Source: Henricia sp. BOLD:AAB3569 (Eukaryota; Echinodermata; Asteroidea; Spinulosida; Echinasteridae). From it: DNA of 64,000 nucleotides. Position numbers and translations under genes: made by a program. Below, one piece after another: positions 60,290-64,000 of this stretch. The stretch covers positions 1 through 64,000 of the forward strand of contig JBBELK010000301.1 in assembly GCA_037783545.1 (NCBI GenBank). Direction: 5' to 3'. The first letter of the stretch is position 1. The number at the start of each line of letters is the position of its first letter. Under the pieces are notes generated by a model, which saw only the letters and a program-made list of their open reading frames with translations, was not told where the DNA came from and made no database searches.

Positions 60290-62212
60290 GTGTGTCCCAA
60301 ATGCCGGCAAATTTGGAAATCAAGGAATTTTCCAACCAACTTCAAATTTTGCATGCTCCAAAGTGTATATATTCCGCACTTGTCATGCAAAATTGACAGA
60401 TTTTCGCTGGGAAATGACGGAGAAATTTCAGAGTTTAGGGAAAACGGAGCTCGGCTGCGTGGTTATTCCCCTAACCGTGGCTGTTGGGACACCCTGCGCC
60501 GCGCTGGTGTACATTTGTACGGCCGTTGACTCACCCCAGATTGTGACGGGAATTAGGTCAAAGTGTGTCCCAAATGCCGGCAAATTTGGAAATCAAGGAA
60601 TTTTCCAACCAACTTCAAATTTTGCATGCTCCAAACTGTATATATTCCGCACTTGTCATGCTAAATTGACAGATTTTCGCTGGGAAATGACGGAGAAATT
60701 TCAGAGTTTAGGGAAAACGGAGCTCGACTGCGTGGTTATTCCCCTAACCGTGGCTGTTGGGACACCCTGCGCCGCGCTGGTGTACATTTGTACGGCCGTT
60801 GACTCACCCCAGATTGTGACGGGAATTAGGTCAAAGTGTGTCCCAAATGCCGGCAAATTTGGAAATCAAGGAATTTTCCAACCAACTTCAAATTTTGCAT
60901 GCTCCAAACTGTATATATTCCGCACTTGTCATGCAAAATTGACAGATTTTCGCTGGGAAATTACGGAGAAATTTCAGAGTTTAGGGAAAACGGAGCTCGG
61001 CTGCGTGGTTATTCCCCTAACCGTGGCTGTTGGGACACCCTGCGCCGCGCTGGTGTACATTTGTACGGCCGTTGACTCACCCCAGATTGTGACGGGAATT
61101 AGGTCAAAGTGTGTCCCAAATGCCGGCAAATTTGGAAATCAAGGAATTTTGCAACCAACTTCAAATTTTGCATGCTCCAAACTGTATATATTCCGCACTT
61201 GTCATGCAAAATTGACAGATTTTCGCTGGGAAATGACGGAGAAATTTCAGAGTTTAGGGAAAACGGAGCTCGGCTGCGTGGTTATTCCCCTAACAGTGGC
61301 TGTTGGGACACCCTGCGCCGCGCTGGTGTACATTTGTACGGCCGTTGACTCACCCCAGATTGTGACGGGAATTAGGTCAAAGTGTGTCCCAAATGCCGGC
61401 AAATTTGGAAATCAAGGAATTTTCCAACCAACTTCAAATGTTGCATGCTCCAAACTGTATATATTCCGCACTTGTCATGCAAAATTGACAGATTTTCGCT
61501 GGGAAATGACGGAGAAATTTCACAGTTTAGGGAAAACGGAGCTCGACTGCGTGGTTATTCCCCTAACCGTGGCTGTTGGGACACCAAGCGCCGCGCTGGT
61601 GTACATTTGTACGGCCGTTGACTCACCCCATATTGTGACGGGAATTAGGTCAAAGTGTGTCCCAAATGCCGGCAAATTTGGAAATCAAGGAATTTTCCAA
61701 CCAACTTCAAATTTTGCATGCTCCAAACTGTATATATTCCGCACTTGTCATGCAAAATTGACAGATTTTCGCTGGGAAATGACGGAGAAATTTCAGAGTT
61801 TAGGGAAAACGGAGCTCGGCTGCGTGGTTATTCCTCTAACCGTGGCTGTTGGGACACCCTGCGCATGCGCCGCGCTGGTGTACATTTGTACGGCCGTTGA
61901 CTCACCCCAGATTGTGACGGGAATTAGGTCAAAGTGTGTCCCAAATGCCGGCAAATTTGGAAATCAAGGAATTTTCCAACCACATTCAAATTTTGCATGC
62001 TCCAAACTGTATATATTCCGCACTTGTCATGCAAAATTGACAGATTTTCGCTGGGAAATGACGGAGAAATTTCAGAGTTTAGGGAAAACGGAGCTCGACT
62101 GCGTGGTTATTCCCCTAACCGTGGCTGTTGGGACACCCTGCGCATGCGCCGCGCTGGTGTACATTTGTACGGCCGTTGACTCACCCCAGATTGTGACGGG
62201 AATTAGGTCAAA
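60290..62212 (+). repeat. 1,923-bp HOR, copy 1 (7 monomers)
   Basis: Marks: CCAAAGTGTATA (60290), CATGCTAAATTG with CTCGACTGC (60563), GAAATTACGG (60836), TTTTGCAACC with CCTAACAGTGG (61109), CAAATGTTGC with TTTCACAG and CACCAAGCGCC (61382), TTCCTCTAACC (61655), ACCACATTC (61934). Confidence 0.9.
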
Positions 62213-64000
62213 GTGTGTCCCAAATGCCGGCAAATTTGGAAATCAAGGAATTTTCCAACCAACTTCAAATTTTGCATGCTCCAAAGTGTATATATTCCGC
62301 ACTTGTCATGCAAAATTGACAGATTTTCGCTGGGAAATGACGGAGAAATTTCAGAGTTTAGGGAAAACGGAGCTCGGCTGCGTGGTTATTCCCCTAACCG
62401 TGGCTGTTGGGACACCCTGCGCCGCGCTGGTGTACATTTGTACGGCCGTTGACTCACCCCAGATTGTGACGGGAATTAGGTCAAAGTGTGTCCCAAATGC
62501 CGGCAAATTTGGAAATCAAGGAATTTTCCAACCAACTTCAAATTTTGCATGCTCCAAACTGTATATATTCCGCACTTGTCATGCTAAATTGACAGATTTT
62601 CGCTGGGAAATGACGGAGAAATTTCAGAGTTTAGGGAAAACGGAGCTCGACTGCGTGGTTATTCCCCTAACCGTGGCTGTTGGGACACCCTGCGCCGCGC
62701 TGGTGTACATTTGTACGGCCGTTGACTCACCCCAGATTGTGACGGGAATTAGGTCAAAGTGTGTCCCAAATGCCGGCAAATTTGGAAATCAAGGAATTTT
62801 CCAACCAACTTCAAATTTTGCATGCTCCAAACTGTATATATTCCGCACTTGTCATGCAAAATTGACAGATTTTCGCTGGGAAATTACGGAGAAATTTCAG
62901 AGTTTAGGGAAAACGGAGCTCGGCTGCGTGGTTATTCCCCTAACCGTGGCTGTTGGGACACCCTGCGCCGCGCTGGTGTACATTTGTACGGCCGTTGACT
63001 CACCCCAGATTGTGACGGGAATTAGGTCAAAGTGTGTCCCAAATGCCGGCAAATTTGGAAATCAAGGAATTTTGCAACCAACTTCAAATTTTGCATGCTC
63101 CAAACTGTATATATTCCGCACTTGTCATGCAAAATTGACAGATTTTCGCTGGGAAATGACGGAGAAATTTCAGAGTTTAGGGAAAACGGAGCTCGGCTGC
63201 GTGGTTATTCCCCTAACAGTGGCTGTTGGGACACCCTGCGCCGCGCTGGTGTACATTTGTACGGCCGTTGACTCACCCCAGATTGTGACGGGAATTAGGT
63301 CAAAGTGTGTCCCAAATGCCGGCAAATTTGGAAATCAAGGAATTTTCCAACCAACTTCAAATGTTGCATGCTCCAAACTGTATATATTCCGCACTTGTCA
63401 TGCAAAATTGACAGATTTTCGCTGGGAAATGACGGAGAAATTTCACAGTTTAGGGAAAACGGAGCTCGACTGCGTGGTTATTCCCCTAACCGTGGCTGTT
63501 GGGACACCAAGCGCCGCGCTGGTGTACATTTGTACGGCCGTTGACTCACCCCATATTGTGACGGGAATTAGGTCAAAGTGTGTCCCAAATGCCGGCAAAT
63601 TTGGAAATCAAGGAATTTTCCAACCAACTTCAAATTTTGCATGCTCCAAACTGTATATATTCCGCACTTGTCATGCAAAATTGACAGATTTTCGCTGGGA
63701 AATGACGGAGAAATTTCAGAGTTTAGGGAAAACGGAGCTCGGCTGCGTGGTTATTCCTCTAACCGTGGCTGTTGGGACACCCTGCGCATGCGCCGCGCTG
63801 GTGTACATTTGTACGGCCGTTGACTCACCCCAGATTGTGACGGGAATTAGGTCAAAGTGTGTCCCAAATGCCGGCAAATTTGGAAATCAAGGAATTTTCC
63901 AACCACATTCAAATTTTGCATGCTCCAAACTGTATATATTCCGCACTTGTCATGCAAAATTGACAGATTTTCGCTGGGAAATGACGGAGAAATTTCAGAG
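62213..64000 (+). repeat. 1,923-bp HOR, copy 2, cut by the window end
   Basis: Repeats all marks of copy 1 in order, up to the ACCACATTC unit that begins at 63857. I saw no private difference by eye, including the rare pair TTTCACAG and CACCAAGCGCC. It continues outside the window. Confidence 0.9.

Larger units (their letters stand above)
20373..64000 (+). repeat. Satellite array, right segment (159 phased monomers)
   Basis: This continues the left segment in the same orientation and phase: the monomer cut at 17176 resumes at 20373. Units are 273 bp (class C) or 279 bp (class AC, GCGCATGCGCCGCGC). Exceptions are 272 bp (21490), 278 bp (25608), 274 bp (37442), 275 bp (39372) and 263 bp (43778, 45418, 46785). 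The class A junction, GCGCATGCGC followed directly by TGG, was not seen here. The segment runs to the end of the window mid-monomer. Clear higher-order repeats are listed separately; stretches between them (for example 23145-29731, 35792-41017 and 55892-57814) hold the same monomers in less regular order and nothing else that I can see. Confidence 0.98.

Noticed and set aside
1-64000. CRISPR array
   Set aside because: The repeat unit is about 273 bp with no unique spacers and no cas genes. The sequence is eukaryotic in character.
1-64000. Telomeric sequence, because TTAGGG occurs in each monomer
   Set aside because: TTAGGG occurs once per unit within GTTTAGGGAAAAC and never in tandem.
1-64000. 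Ribosomal DNA spacer or histone-type tandem gene cluster
   Set aside because: No rRNA, 5S, tRNA or histone sequence is seen in the monomer or the insert, and no internal promoter boxes (A or B box) are found.

Overview
The window is almost entirely one head-to-tail satellite array from a eukaryote. About 223 monomers of 263-279 bp, all in the same orientation, fill 1-17176 and 20373-64000. I counted 221 unit starts at the phase mark GTGTGTCCC: 62 in the left segment and 159 in the right. The array starts and ends mid-monomer, so it continues beyond both ends. A single 3,196-bp non-satellite segment (17177-20372), bounded by perfect 24-bp terminal inverted repeats, interrupts it. I see no convincing protein-coding gene, tRNA, rRNA or CRISPR array. 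The organism is probably a marine invertebrate animal. This rests on the inserted segment, which is AT-rich, has several ACATGTAC-type motifs, and carries what looks like a SINE/LINE 3' tail of the GCGCTTTACAAAT(TATT)n kind. That taxonomic reading is an inference.

Monomers differ mainly in length at one GC-rich junction. Class C (273 bp) reads GCGCCGCGC, class A (274 bp) reads GCGCATGCGC, and class AC (279 bp) reads GCGCATGCGCCGCGC. From about 1.9 to 13.6 kb the array is made of A and C units, often alternating as a 547-bp dimer. From 13,633 onward class A is absent and only C, AC and a few 272-bp units occur. Because 273 and 279 are multiples of three and one frame of the monomer lacks stops, very long open frames appear in the right part, including one of 3,911 codons at 25866-37601. 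These are by-products of repeat length. Nonsense and frameshift variants occur and are themselves copied along the array.

Higher-order repeats (HORs) exist at many scales: 547, 825, 1094, 1098, 1370, 1920, 1923, 2208, 2754, 3023 and 3318 bp. Several copies differ from their neighbour by exactly two, three or four whole monomers, and at least one monomer is a visible chimera. This records unequal exchange.

The 3,196-bp insert lies in a 272-bp monomer whose uninterrupted paralogues are at 14730-15001 and 21490-21761. HOR spacing across the insert exceeds spacing without it by exactly 3,196 bp. The insertion therefore left no net duplication, or at most a 2-bp TG duplication hidden in the TIR. 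It encodes no transposase and looks like a non-autonomous DNA transposon. It carries a decayed BRCT-like fragment, a small unrecognised ORF, a subterminal hairpin and the SINE-like tail. This insert and the array's recombination record are the most interesting parts of the window.
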